Positions 18,645 through 30,061 of a DNA stretch of 60,000 bases are shown here, one piece after another. The notes beneath the pieces were generated by a model. It was not told where the DNA came from, ran no database searches, and saw only the letters and a list, made by a program, of their open reading frames with translations. Origin of the DNA: Membranipora membranacea (Eukaryota > Bryozoa > Gymnolaemata > Cheilostomatida > Membraniporidae); the NCBI GenBank assembly GCA_914767715.1, contig OU612071.1, positions 22,815,681 to 22,875,680 of the forward strand, in the 5' to 3' direction. Each line of letters starts with the position of its first letter. Position 1 is the first letter of the stretch. Made by a program: the position numbers and the translations under genes.

Positions 18645-19902
18645 GTGAGTGTCTAACTCAGGTCAACTCTTATCACATGTCATGGTGAATTTATAAACTA
18701 ATTATAATGACTCATAAGTGTTAATTAAACTAACATTATCAACGCTCAAGCAGGATGCCTAGTAAACATTCACTCGGTTGAAGTGACTGGGCCAGCTGAG
18801 AGGTTGTCTATTCCAGCGGAAAGGTGAATATATCTCGATATGTAACCAGTTGATTACCGATCAGGGTGCGGTCCGCCAAGAAGGTGACCAAGCCAGTCAG
18901 TACTGCTACAGCGGGGTGACACGCCTCATCATCGTCCCAGCTATTGGAAACCAAGCGAGCTGAAAACAACATTGGATGAGCCTTCGGATGAAGAGATGGA
19001 GAAGGCGCAGGCCAGTACTGATAAAAAAACAGGATGATATAAATATAATATATATATATTTATATATATATATATATATAAGTGTACCTGAATGCAAAGA
19101 AAGCTGCAACTCGCTGACCGGGCCAGAACCCAACTATTCTGGATTTGATAGAGATGATTGGTTTCCATGTAATGGTGCTGAACATAAGCATGCATCTGGA
19201 GCCACAAAATCAGCCAGAACTGATGCTGATCGCCAAAATCTCTAGTCAACTGGTGCTTGCTGGACTGAGCTATACAATCTGGAATCCTTCTGCCCATTAA
19301 CGAATCACCTGATTGACGCTATTCAATGCCTATATTTGGGGATTGGCAAGACCATGACCAAATGCTATTTGAAATCGGAATAGTGTACAAGAAATACAGC
19401 AAATGATGGACGAAATACGCGTTCCTGAGACTGTCGCCAGAATACCACGGAAAATTGCTATACTGGGTCAAGGATTGATAGGGGGATGGGAAAGTGGTAT
19501 ATATAAAGCTTAAATTCATTTGACTGAATGAAGTTTTCTGCATGGGTGTGTAAAATAGACTCCCCCAACTCACCTATGTGTCACTCACATTATTGAACCA
19601 CTGTATAAATTTGGAGTTATCTGCTCTCAATTTGCTAAAATAATTCATTTGACTTTTTACCTGCAAGCTTTTTTTTGGGACTATGATCAACAATGGAGAT
19701 ATTCATAATTTGCAGAAATTCTCAACTACATAGGAAAATAATTTTAATCTTGGCATTGCTTAGTTACTTTTGACCATCAATCATTGTCATCACTCTTATT
19801 CAATGCCGAGATTATTCCAGATTGACAAATAATAAATGTTACAAGGGTGAGTAGTACAGATCATGAATAAATTAGAAATTGCCTTCCCCTGGTTAACTCT
19901 TG
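18645..19902. other. Spacer with a TA microsatellite
   Basis: No recognised coding sequence. The open frame 18976-19245 runs through the TA microsatellite and is treated as chance. Confidence 0.45.
19046..19080. repeat. (TA)n microsatellite
   Basis: About 35 bases of alternating TA with one TTTA interruption. Confidence 0.95.
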
Positions 19903-20540
19903 ATGGAGTATAGTGGCTTTGTGAGGTTTACTGCAGACCAGTGGAAGAATTGGACTTTAATTTACAGCTCCACTGATTTGAAACCACTGATTGGCAACCG
20001 ACACTACCAAGTATGGATGATTTTTGTGAATGCTGTCCGTATGCTTACAAAGAAGGAGAATGGCAAAACTGACATCAGGATGGCAGATCAACTACTCGTC
20101 ACATTCTGCACCAAAGATGAAAATATTTACAGACAAGAATTCATTAAAGCAAACTTCCATATGGCCTGCTATATCGCAAAAGTAATGGAGGAGTATGGCC
20201 CAGTCTATTCATTTTGGTGCTACGGCTTTGAGAGGTAATCCCCTGTTATTACTTAATTTAATGTAGTAACCTGAAAATTTATCGAGAGGCATGGATTCCC
20301 ATGTACATAAATATGCAAAAGCTTCAGACTAGAAAGGTTATGAGCAAAGAGAAAACAATTATCATAGTGATCACTCAGTACAGTGCCTATTGTGCAATCA
20401 GCCAGCATGAAATTCCCGATAACATAAGGGAAAAGGTTTAATTTTTGTAACATTTCATTATTTATTATTATTCAATACTTTAGGTACAATGGTATGCTTG
20501 GGGATTTTGCAGTGAATTCTCACGACATATCAACGCAAAT
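19903..20540 (+). pseudogene. DUF4218-type protein of an EnSpm/CACTA-like transposon, two exons
   Basis: Exon 19903-20234 reads FTADQWKNWTLIYSS, LIGNRHYQVWMIFVNAVRML, MADQLLVTFCTKDENIY and KVMEEYGPVYSFWCYGFER. Intron 20235-20483 has GT-AG ends (GTAATC...TACTTTAG). Exon 20484-20540 continues YNGMLGDF and ends at a GTGAGT donor. This order (TADQWxNW, QLADxLLxxFC, then YGPxHSFWCFxFERxNGxLG) is the well-known domain downstream of the transposase in animal and plant EnSpm/CACTA elements. No core transposase is visible nearby. Expected later exons were not found. Confidence 0.75.
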
Positions 20541-20679
20541 GTGAGTTGTGCAGCATTCGGTTGCCACCAATAACCACTCGGGATGTAACGGATTCACTTG
20601 CCAATAGTGAAGTGCAAGGCACCATATCAACAATCAGAAATGATATCACTGCTCATGCTTGCTTTAAATTTTTTTGTGG

Positions 20680-21070
20680 CAGTCGGTTCTCACTTGATCA
20701 GATATCACTAACCCAAATATACTTAAACTACTGCTGCCACACAGCCAAATGTGTGCTTATAGAATTCTGTATAGCTCAAAACTAATAAAATGAGGCTGCA
20801 ATCTCAGCATTGTCACCTAATGAGCGAATAATTTGCACATGGGTGACGTGACATAGTTACTGTCTTACTAGTGCATAGTACACGTCATTAGCTGGTGCGT
20901 AGATTTCATGCCCTGCTTTTAAAGATCAGTTTGTACAAATTATTTGCCCATTAGGTGACAATTATGAGATTTAAGTCTCAATTAATTATCTTGGAGCTAT
21001 GCAAAATTCAATGAGTACAAATTTGCGTTAGCGGCAGCAGTAGTTTAAGGTTCAGTTCAAGCCAGTTTTT
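20680..21070. repeat. Foldback (long inverted-repeat) element
   Basis: The left arm (about 20715-20870) and right arm (about 20905-21060) are imperfect reverse complements, sharing CTTAAACTACTGCTGCC, the ATAGCTC block, and TTGTCACCTAATG-GC-AATAATTTG. The centre is near 20890. The right arm matches 49690-49850 and the left arm block AAAATGAGGCT...CACCT matches 44535 and 49560, linking it to repeat family R1. Structure of a foldback or MITE-type DNA element. Confidence 0.75.
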
Positions 21071-22611
21071 TACACTGGATAAGCTAAATTTCTCACGGTC
21101 AATGTATCAAACCATTTCCCGATTCCCTGCAATCTGCCAAACTTACACAGGAACTTTGACACTGTCTGCTCTGTTGTAAACATGGGTGGGTAGTTTCAGC
21201 CAGATCAGGAAACAATAGTGAACAGCAGCATAATTTGTGCATGCTGGCTTAAGGCAGACTATTATTATTATTATCATTGACCCAAAAGAAAATCTAGCAA
21301 AGGCTGGCGCAGTGCGTGAGATTGTTGTCACAAAGCATTCAACGGCGGACAGTACTGCTTGATCAGTCTTATGGTTGAAGGTTGACTGGTTCAATATGAA
21401 GCAGCCATACACAGATATACCACAAGACTTATTTCGCTGTAGGTAAACTTAGCTATGTCCCGATTCAGCACGTGGTTTCTAAATGTGTACTGAGGACAAT
21501 AAATAAAGTTTTTTTGGTGATCCCTCTAGCTGGGCAATGGGGGCTATAAATTTTCAAATCATATTTTCACTGGTCAATTGCTTTGTCTGCATCCCGCTTC
21601 TTTTGTATGACTTGATCGCACCATTACATTCATCACAATATTTTTTTATATGAATTTCTTGAATCTTGCATAATATTGTTAACACTGCTCATTAAATAGC
21701 TTTCTCTGAATCCCTAATAGCAAGTATTTATAATCTTTACTGAAAGCGCTATGATCAGATATACGCCTATATCATGCATTACATTACATGTCAACATTAT
21801 TTTCTATTGTATAGTGGGCAATGTCACTTGTTCCAGCAGATATAGAAGTATCGGTAAGACCCTAGCGGGCGCTGAGTGTGTTAAAAGTCATCCGAGTTCA
21901 AACTTAAAAAAATCAACATTGAATTTACAAGAAGAACCCCACAAGTTCTGCAGCCAATCCATGTTAGCATTGAACGTAATGAAACAACACCGCAACAGCA
22001 ACTAACAGTTACCAACATTCCTCTCCATATAAAAAAAGATTATCAGGGAGTCTAGACAGCAGCAGGAAAAAGATCTGATGCAGCCTAACAAGTGAACAAT
22101 TTTCTATATCAAGCTACTAAGGCAACGGAGAGCGGCTCACAGCACATGTGTAGAACATGCCAAAAAAGCTCATACCGTTAGACAGCTACCCCTTTGACAG
22201 AGAACAAGTACGCACTGAATTGGAATTTCACAGATGAAAACAAGGATTTGAGTGACAGAATGAAAAGAGGCTGGAGTAGGTTAGCGAGAGATGCTGCGTC
22301 CAAAGCGAAAGACAGGAAAACACTTAATGCTTCACAGGTGTTTCAATTAGCCTATTTTGGTCTATGATAGATGCAAGGACAAACACAAATATCAAATTTG
22401 ATTAAGAATAAGTTAATGCCCATTTTCCTATTCAAATAGATCGATACGGGCGGGCACTTAGTTAAGTATAATAGGTCTTTTGTCTGTATTTTTTTGTGTA
22501 AGAAATATCAACACCATCAGCGGGAAACCAGCAGACGAATCATGCGTTGCAATTTTCTCACTCAACATATATTTTATTCGAAGTTAACTGCACAAAATGA
22601 ATGAATGAATG
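21071..22611. other. Spacer with short simple repeats
   Basis: Holds an ATT-type microsatellite near 21258-21277 and (ATGA)3-4 at 22597-22611. A stretch ending CTTCACAG at 22337 (WNFTDENKDLSDRMKRGWSRL in one frame) looks coding-like but is closed by stops upstream and unidentified. Nothing else recognised. Confidence 0.4.
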
Positions 22612-23028
22612 TGTCAAGTTGAATCAAACACTGAACATTATTGTTGCTATGGCTGCATGATATAAGGGTAGTCTCTATGTATTAACTGCATTTTTTGCTA
22701 CAAGAACTTGCCATGTCTTTTTATATGGACATTAGTGACAATAGGTTTTGGCATGTTTTTGAAATTCAGTGTTGCGCTATGACTTTACGTCATGGCATAA
22801 CGTTAGATTTTGGGTTTAGACTTCTTTTATCATATGGATTAAGAATCCCCCAGCAACATTTTTGCGAGGCATTAACTTAAATTGTGATCATAACCAATTT
22901 GTGCTACTTAAAAATCAGTTGTTTTTATGGAACACGTCTGAATAAGGCAACGTGTAATTTGCAGCACCACATCTAAAAGTACAACATCTTAAAGACAAGT
23001 ACACCTATACAGGTTGCACATTGAGATA
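22612..23028 (+). repeat. Repeat family R2, copy 1
   Basis: About 417 bases from TGTCAAGTTGAATCAAACAC to AGGTTGCACATTGA, aligned throughout with 42560-42980, roughly 90 per cent identical by eye with small indels. No coding capacity. Its ends are abrupt, as expected of a short mobile element or a segmental copy. Confidence 0.85.
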
Positions 23029-23047
23029 GCTTAATTTTTATTACAGT

Positions 23048-23406
23048 ACACACCTCCTTCACCGGATTCGCGCAACATCACCCTTGACGGCATCAACAAG
23101 CTGGAGGTCACCCTTTGTGTGTTTGTGACTATGGATGGGGAGTTGATAACTATACCAACCGTACAGCTGAGAAGTAAGGTTAAAACGACAGATGAGGAAG
23201 ATATCCTGGCTAAGCTACCTCTGACTGTCCGAGGGAAAAACACTGCAGGAGTCTTCAATTTGGTGATTAAAACCATATCATGTGATATTTACACATCTGG
23301 CGATTGGGAGTTGTCCACTCAAATCTACTCGAATCTTCAATGCATTATTTTATCTACACAAATGATGTTGCACATGGAAATTCATGAAGTTTGTAAAAAT
23401 AGCTAG
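23048..23406 (+). CDS. Exon-like open frame, function unknown
   Basis: After a TTTTATTACAG acceptor, a frame reads YTPPSPDSRNITLDGINKLEV and the stretch at 23119 continues in another frame as MDGELITIPTVQLRSKVKTTDEE. Higher GC up to about 23290 suggests an exon. The protein is not recognised, and the frame relation of the two parts is unsure. Confidence 0.3.
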
Positions 23407-23679
23407 AGATAAAATTAATTAAATCAATATTTATCGCTTCAATGAGAGCTATGATCACAACAGCCAATACTTTCATCAGTCTAAATTAAGGTTACGTTGT
23501 GACAAGTCATGTGACCTACTGCGAACCATGAAAATGAGCAAAGTATTATAGAGTAGTATTATCAAAGTTGAATAACCTTAATTTTCAGGAAGTAAGTCCA
23601 ATTATTTATACAATTATATACAATTATTTACCATAAATGATAATAATCTTTGAGCTTGCCCAGTAGACAATGATAGTTT

Positions 23680-25590
23680 GATAATAACTTTAATATTTTA
23701 TTCTTCATGCGACTGATAAATCTGTGAGCAGTGCTCTTACCAAGGAGAGCGAGAAAGGAACCAAGCAATAGATATCCTGACTGATGCACGTCACACGGAA
23801 AAACTATAGACAAACGGACATTATATGTATCGGAAATAACACAAGAAAGGTTGTCGCTTTCAAGACTATAAGATCTGAGAATGACCGTGTAGCCCAAAAA
23901 CACGAGAAACTAGGAACAGTTAGCATTATAGGCAAGCACTGCCATGACAATAACGGTAGCATCAGCAAGTGTGTAAGAGAGGAACACCCAGAGAAACAGC
24001 TAGAAAAATCCTTACAGAACATCTCTAAGAGGCCAGAAGGAGACCATGGATGGAGATGGTACAATGAGCTTGATGACAAGCCTCATGCTATCAGAGTACA
24101 TGCAAAATACTGTCTGAAGAATTCTAATGGAAGTGCAGAAAATTTCCGTAGAGCTTTTGTCAACTGTATCAAACACTACCAGGGTGATCACACCAACTGC
24201 CCCAGCATCTCTTGCTGCAAAACTGACCCAGCTGCAGGATGGTTTTTTAACCCCACAAAGAGGTCAGTATTGAGTGAGAGGGCTGTCCAACTACTAACAG
24301 ACGCTCTAGAAAAGTCCCACAGTACAAGAACGCCCACCTGTATGTTGAGGACATGTCCACAGCGCATGTAGAAAGCTTCAATACCACAATCAATGTCGTA
24401 CATGACAAAAGGATCAGTTTTGGGCATGAAATGTTCAAGGCCAAAACTGCAATGGCTGTCAGGTTTTGGAACGAGAGCAAAGAAAATTTCAGCAACAGTG
24501 TATGGGACGATTTTGTAGATAAGTAATTTTTATTTCTGAAATTTTATAACATTGAAATTTGACTTGATAACTTTTTTCATTTCTGGTCTCGATCCTACAG
24601 TTTCCCCTTTAAGTAAAACATTAGTTTCACCGCGTTGTATGTGGAAAGTGAGGCACAGATAGAGAAAGCCCACATCACTTCAGTCAAAACTAAAGCACTT
24701 CACTTAAAGATGTGAGAGAGCTGATACAGTGAAACTTGGACCACTTCACAGAAGAAGTGAAACCCGTAGAGAACTACTTCCTCACAGAAGTATACCATGC
24801 TGTCTTCTGTTGAAGATCTACTATAATCTACTCCAATCTAAGAACAAACAATTCAGGTGTTGATCTGCAACCTTTCACATGTACTGTACCTAATCTTACA
24901 CTGAGGAAAGCCCTAACAGTGTCAAGAGCCAGAGTGAGCGCCGCAACCAAATATTACGGCTGTGATCACCAGAACCGCAGCCAGCGCTAGAGCGAAAAAT
25001 GTTCAGTCAAGAGATAAGTCAGTTATGATTTTTTCATTAGATAGCGTTCAGATAACTAGGGACTACTTTTTTGGCAAAGGTCATGAGCGATTTGCTATAG
25101 ATCGCACAGATGTAGGAGGGTGTATTATGGGTGATTCTTGACCACAACAAGTAGTAAAGCAAGTGTCTGTAAATAGGGCGGTGGTAACAACAACTGATAA
25201 TAGATCTGAAGTAAATTTTAGATTTCAAGCAAACACTCGAGACAGTAACTTGGAAAGATTATCAAAATGTTCAGTTCTGATTTTGAATCAACCTCCCAAG
25301 ACAATCAAAGCAAGCTGTCTATAGATGACATGAAATTCTCGAAGACAATGAAGGAGGAAATATATGAGGATGAGGGCGGTTATGTAGTTGGTAGCATAAG
25401 TTCCAAATAAACGTGTGGTGAAGGTTCCTGCAAGACTGGAGGGATTTGTTTCAGGTAGGCCTTTAGAAGTCAATGGCACATATGTATCAACATTTTTTTA
25501 TCAGTATAAATCATATTGATCAATTTTTTGTGTCTGAGAGGGCTAGCTGTTTCTTACTCTGGTCATCATATTGGTAATCGGCACTTATAA
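23680..25590 (+). repeat. Repeat family R4, copy 1 (2 kb, with transposase remnant)
   Basis: Collinear with 45740-47837. Shared landmarks are GATAATAACTTTAATATTT at the start, the transposase frame, the TAAAACATTAGTTTCAC block, GTGAAACCCGTA-AGAACTAC, ATAGATCTGAAGTAA and GAGAGGGCTAGC near the end. The copies differ by many substitutions and indels. Probably one DNA transposon family, of which both copies are decayed. Confidence 0.8.
23784..24526 (+). pseudogene. Transposase-like protein in repeat R4, copy 1
   Basis: Frame 23784-24330 reads IGKHCHDNNGSISKCVREEH, CLKNSNGSAENFRRAFVNCI, HYQGDHTNCPSISCC and LSERAVQLLTDALEK. A one-base shift near 24312 moves to a frame that ends at TAA 24526 with YVEDMSTAHVESFNTTIN, DKRISFGHEMFKAK and AMAVRFWNE. 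The sequence 'H-V-E-S-F-N...K-R-I-x-F...A-x-x-x-W-N-E' resembles the C-terminal third of a group of animal DDE-type transposases, with Glu of HVES as the probable last catalytic residue. The HxxGDHxxC stretch is a likely zinc ligand region. Superfamily uncertain. Copy 2 lies at 46165-46661. Confidence 0.6.
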
Positions 25591-25864
25591 AATACGGTGA
25601 ATACGCCAACAAAAACAGCCAAAAACAGCGAATAGAACAATGTGTGTGTAAAGCCTGTATCATGATGACAGTGACCTCGAAATATATATATATATACTTT
25701 TTATTGGCATCAAAAGTCATCTCATTCGAAATGTTTTGCACTCAGTGCCAGAAAACAATTTTTTTTAAAACAAAAAAAGAGAAACAGAAGGGAAATAATA
25801 TCATCAATGATGTTGGTCAAGTCGATAATATATGGTTGAAAAGTAAAGTTTTGAATGAACTGAA

Positions 25865-26520
25865 CTACTCTTTAGATCTCAAATGTAACGGTAAAGAATT
25901 GTATGTAGCAGAAACTTTGTATCTTAGATTGTCTGTATGATATATAAGTAAATGTTTATCACGAAAATTGAACTTGGTAGTGTTTTTAAATCCTCTATAT
26001 ATAAATGGAGGTGTTAAAAAATTGTTTATCTTATGCGCAAAAAGTGAAGTGAAACAACAAACAAGCTTAGGAAGAGGTAGGAATTGTAATGATTGTGTGA
26101 TGGATTCGGTTGAAATGAGATAATACGGGATGTAATGCACATTGGCGATAATGCGTAAAGCCCGTTTTTGCAACAAAAATAATCTATGGAGGGCATTATT
26201 GCAGGACAAGTTGCCAATGATATGGATACCATATATAAGGTGACAATAGATAAACTGGAAGTAAAATGTGCGGGCACTTGCTATATCCAAGAAGTATCTC
26301 AAATTTTGAAGTAGGTAAACATTCCGTTGTACCTTTTTATATATTACATACTATACATACATAGATGATCCTGCCATGAAAGCGAGTCATTCAACACAAA
26401 ACCCAGAAGCCTTGTAGTTCTCTGTCTGTTTAGTTTTTCATGCCCTATGTACAGTTCCAGGTCATAAAGCGGATCTGAGATATTAAGTAGCATGTAATGA
26501 GATTTCTGAACATTTATAAC
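25865..26520 (-). pseudogene. CR1/L2-type non-LTR RT C-terminus
   Basis: On the minus strand, a frame from 26520 carries VINVQKSHYMLLN and RTTRLLGFVLNDSLSWQDHL (end of palm and thumb). After frameshifts, the 26302-25865 frame has FYFQFIYCHLIYGIHIIG and LHRLFLLQKRALRIIANVHY and finishes with YKVSATYNSLPLHLRSKE. This is the standard RT tail of CR1/L2-type elements. The upstream end is cut at 26520-26525, directly against the 203-bp repeat at 26526, so the copy is 5'-truncated. It is a different family from elements A and B. Confidence 0.8.
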
Positions 26521-26525
26521 CATCC

Positions 26526-26728
26526 GTTAACCTTGAATGGCGATGTATGCAAAACCCCTCAAGAGATGCATATTTCAAACCTGTAATACTTCATAATTCC
26601 ATTTCATTTTATACCAGTTCTACACACAACCATATGATTGGTGCAGGTGATCACATAGTAGCAGCGGCGACTCGAGGAAATGTAGCCAGAAGAGTCTCAT
26701 GCAGGGTTTGTTATTTATAAACATGTTG
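26526..26728 (+). repeat. 203-bp exact direct repeat, left unit
   Basis: Identical base for base to 27091-27293 (offset 565). It starts GTTAACCTTGAATGG and ends ATAAACATGTTG. The unit carries no recognised feature. Confidence 0.95.
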
Positions 26729-27090
26729 AAATGATTTATGAGGTGAGGTGATGGACTGATTTCCATATTGGAGGACTTGCAAGCTGTGCATAAGGATAAT
26801 ATCAAACCGATGTAGTATGTAATGTTATACTAATAATGATGTAAAACCGATGCATAATATCAATGATTCACGTTTGTGACGTACTGAGCTTCCTGGCAGA
26901 TATAGGAGAAAAAAAGGCTCCATTGATAAAAAACGGCTGGTGGTGGAGCCTACTTGTCAGCCAGACAGAGAAGCTTCACTCTCACAGCAGAGATGTTTCA
27001 GGTGCGAAAAAAAGTGAACCTAGAAAAAACTAGGCTTAATTTGAGGAAAAAAGCCCAAAGATCTAGGAGAAGGACGGCCTGCTCAAAAAA
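26729..27090 (+). repeat. Dispersed repeat family R1, copy b
   Basis: Lies exactly between the two 203-bp units. It shares AAATGATTTATGAGGT, TGATATCAAAC-GATG, TACTGAGCTTCCTG, AAAGATCTAGGAGAAGGA and CCTGCTCAAAA with the copies near 43810 and 48714. The open frame 26954-27151 through it is basic but appears to be chance. Confidence 0.75.
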
Positions 27091-27293
27091 GTTAACCTTG
27101 AATGGCGATGTATGCAAAACCCCTCAAGAGATGCATATTTCAAACCTGTAATACTTCATAATTCCATTTCATTTTATACCAGTTCTACACACAACCATAT
27201 GATTGGTGCAGGTGATCACATAGTAGCAGCGGCGACTCGAGGAAATGTAGCCAGAAGAGTCTCATGCAGGGTTTGTTATTTATAAACATGTTG
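27091..27293 (+). repeat. 203-bp exact direct repeat, right unit
   Basis: Identical copy of 26526-26728. In the other R1 copies the sequence after CCTGCTCAAAA resembles only the first bases of this unit, so this unit probably entered independently. Confidence 0.95.
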
Positions 27294-28163
27294 TTAGTCA
27301 GAGCCCCCAGGCTTTTGCCCCTCGGCATTGTGACTTTTTAATCTTGCACCATATCTAATTGCTTCACTGGATTGTCTCAAATGTATCTTTGTATGGCTTG
27401 TATCTTCCTATCAAAAGAAGGGTGATATTCGATACCTCAAGTTACAGGTTGTATTGGTTGGTAAGTATTCGCTTTCTTGATGCAACTGAGAAAAGCTTTC
27501 TGATAAATCACTATCATCACTACAATCAGATCAAAATTAACCCTGGCAATTTACTGTGAGCTGCTGTTTGATATTCACAATACCTATAGCCTGGTTTGCG
27601 CAAATCAAATGTGACATTATGTATTTTGTAGACAAAAATGAGAGATTAACTTTTGCATACAAAGATGATAAAAAGATGGTGGAATTATCCAGAATGTACC
27701 ACAGTGCAGCGTTCACAGCAGAAAGTATGTAATATGTAATGTAATATGAGTGGATAAAAGCAGAAGCAGAGTCTTTTGATTGAGCACTTTTATCACCTTT
27801 GAGGTTTCCGTACGGATTAGAAGCTTTGCAGTGATTGGTTTGGGAAGAATTGGCCTAGCTTGAACACCATTTCGAGCACTTCTATGTCAGATCGTCGCTC
27901 CAAATGCCTCACTTATCGTTACTGAAAAGCCATTGGAGGTGTTCATCATCGCTAAAAAGTGCTTTGTGATTAAAACCAAGGTGCTTTGGTATTTCTTTGT
28001 CGACTCCCTTAGATGATTCAGGCCATAACACGAACATGCAAATCTCAACAGATACATCGCGGTGCTTGTTTATAAACACAGTGCATGGAATAAACTATCC
28101 TCAGAGCAGAATTACATGGGATGATGACACCATAACAACGATATTCCTGATAAAAACCCAGGG
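27294..28163. other. Spacer, no gene recognised
   Basis: Short open frames only. The stretch near 27730-27960 resembles the region after repeat R1 copy a (around 15440-15540) weakly. No protein motif. Confidence 0.35.
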
Positions 28164-28562
28164 TTGCTGAGCCGCATAGAACCAAACGGCGACAGCCATA
28201 TAACAGGTAACATTCAAATCGACACAATAACTGAGTCATGCCAGTTGAATCTTTACTTTGTCAAAAAAACAACTGCGGATGAATATCTTGATCACCACTG
28301 GGTCACACTAAACACGAGGAAAAAGACATATTTTAAAGGTATTGGAGAGATCGCTCAGAGGAATACGTCCTGGGCAAAATTTTTACCAACGTTAAAACAT
28401 AAACGGCACCGTACAAGGTCTGAGGTAATTGGCATTGATGTTATCATTGGGAATATTCTCTGTTCAACTTTTGCCGTGGCGTGGCTCAGTTCTTATTTTA
28501 TTTTTCAATTTGGTTTAGATGCACAGGATTTGACATCACATTTATGTAGAAAATATTCATAA
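28164..28562 (+). CDS. Open frame of 132 residues, function unknown
   Basis: A plus-strand frame starting MLSRIEPNGDSHITGN. The first 90 residues look protein-like (GIGEIAQRNTSWAKFLPTL), and the end is hydrophobic and AT-rich (WLSSYFIFQFGL). It lies 260 bases before the PIF1 exons on the same strand, so it could belong to the same element. Not recognised. Confidence 0.25.
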   Translation: MLSRIEPNGDSHITGNIQIDTITESCQLNLYFVKKTTADEYLDHHWVTLNTRKKTYFKGIGEIAQRNTSWAKFLPTLKHKRHRTRSEVIGIDVIIGNILCSTFAVAWLSSYFIFQFGLDAQDLTSHLCRKYS

Positions 28563-28823
28563 AGTTGTTGGTTGATCAAGTATTATTTCATAATATTTCT
28601 GTTTATTTTGCAAATAATAATCCGCGATTCTATGAATGTTTTTGTAAATATTACTCATGATTCTATCATTGAGATGGAAAATTTTCTCTCTAGTGTATCA
28701 GAATGAGATGATGTTGGATAGGCTCCTTTCGAAAGCTTCATGTTTTTATAGATTTATAAACTTCTAAACTATCATTTTCACCAGTGATTTTATTCAAATT
28801 TGTCATCTTATATAGAAAAACAG

Positions 28824-28903
28824 ATATATTGTTGATTGATGAGATCAGTATGGTGAGTAGGAGGCTGCTGGAGCAGGTGGATCTTGTGTGCCAGATTGCG
28901 AAG
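28824..28903 (+). pseudogene. PIF1-type helicase exon with Walker B (copy 2, part 1)
   Basis: After an AAAAACAG acceptor, the frame reads ILLIDEISMVSRRLLEQVDL and ends QIAK at a GTAAGA donor (28904). 'LLIDEISMVS' is motif II (Walker B) of PIF1 helicases. The spliced product continues correctly into 29438-29554 across an intron of 534 bases (28904-29437). Confidence 0.85.
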
Positions 28904-29437
28904 GTAAGAAAACCATCTACTAGATCCTGATGGCCATCCTGGAACACTCATGAGAAGAAATATTTTGATAATTATTTTATTGGTTATGATATTTGAGATA
29001 TATCATACCACTTGACAGCAGTCAAGTCAAGCTGTGTGTCAAGGATTCCTCTAGCACACATCATCGGCATGTTGGACATTGTTGGTTTGTGTGTCGCTGT
29101 AACAAATTCTGAGAGGATTCTTACTTCTCATTGCTACTGCAACAATTGAAGAACTCTTTATCACTTATGCCATCGCTGAAATGATCTAGGCCCCCCTCCC
29201 TTGTCCTACCGCAAGGCCCCACAGACCTAAACAGCAGACTTGAGACTACAAATATTTCCTTTGTAAATATCATTATGTCTCAAATATTATTTTATCTTCC
29301 ATCAGAAAATGTGAATAAAATTCTGCCAGGACATCATTGATATTTAATTACCTCATCATTTGAGGGATGGCTGATGGAAAGCCGAATTAATGGGTTTCCT
29401 TTTTTTCAATAATGATATATCTTAAAAATATTTGTAG

Positions 29438-29554
29438 GGAAACTCAAGACATTTTGGGTCTATACAGGTAGTGTTTTGCAGCGACCTTTACCAGTTGCCT
29501 CCCGTGTGTGACCAAGAAACTGGAGACTCAATTCGCCAGTTTGGAAGAAATTGA
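29438..29554 (+). pseudogene. PIF1-type helicase exon with motif III (copy 2, part 2)
   Basis: Starts after ATTTGTAG. It reads RHFGSIQVVFCSDLYQLPPV, which is motif III of PIF1 helicases ('FGGIQVxFxGDFxQLPPV'), with Ser in place of the usual Gly before Asp. The frame ends at TGA 29552-29554 after FGRN. In intact relatives the protein continues, so this stop is either a mutation or lies beyond a lost donor. Confidence 0.85.
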
Positions 29555-30061
29555 AGTTGAATTTTATCAACTTAAAGAAGGTACATAGATTCTCCAATCT
29601 AGCTCTTTCAAGGTAAATATCTCTGATTTTCCAGTATTTTTTAATGCCAGTTAGTATTGGTAGCAAAGACCAGGACACAATGAGGATTCCATTTTGCATT
29701 ATTTTGGGATAAAAATGTCCATAATTTTACAGACATTGTAGTCCGTGAATTTAAATTATGAGAAGTAGTATAAAAAACTGCCCAACCGAATGTTTGATTT
29801 TCATTTCTTGTCAGTTACTGCTTTGTTTGACTACGTTTTGAACTGTTTTCTCTGTCTTCTACTGTGAAACTCTGTGATGAATGTGGTGGAATGTAAAGGG
29901 TGCCTTTGCTATGTACTTCTCTATCTATATTTTTTCTTTTTTCTTCTACAACTTTCTCATACAACCATCTTTGACAATAGCTGGGTGACATGCCCAAACT
30001 AGACCTATGTGTTGAATTTGTAACTGATACCTTATATTAAAGGCTTTGTCTTGATTTCTAG

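Noticed and set aside
18976-19245. 89-residue frame through the TA microsatellite
   Set aside because: The IYIYLYIYIYI stretch comes from the TA repeat; the rest has no motif or splice support.
23804-24495. Minus-strand frames of 79-91 residues
   Set aside because: Antisense to the transposase-like gene at 23784-24526; leucine/serine-rich shadow translations.
25680-25700. Short TATATATA run as a promoter
   Set aside because: It is a microsatellite in a region with no gene start downstream.
26954-27151. Basic 65-residue frame
   Set aside because: Falls across the junction of R1 copy b and the 203-bp repeat; the other R1 copies do not keep the frame.
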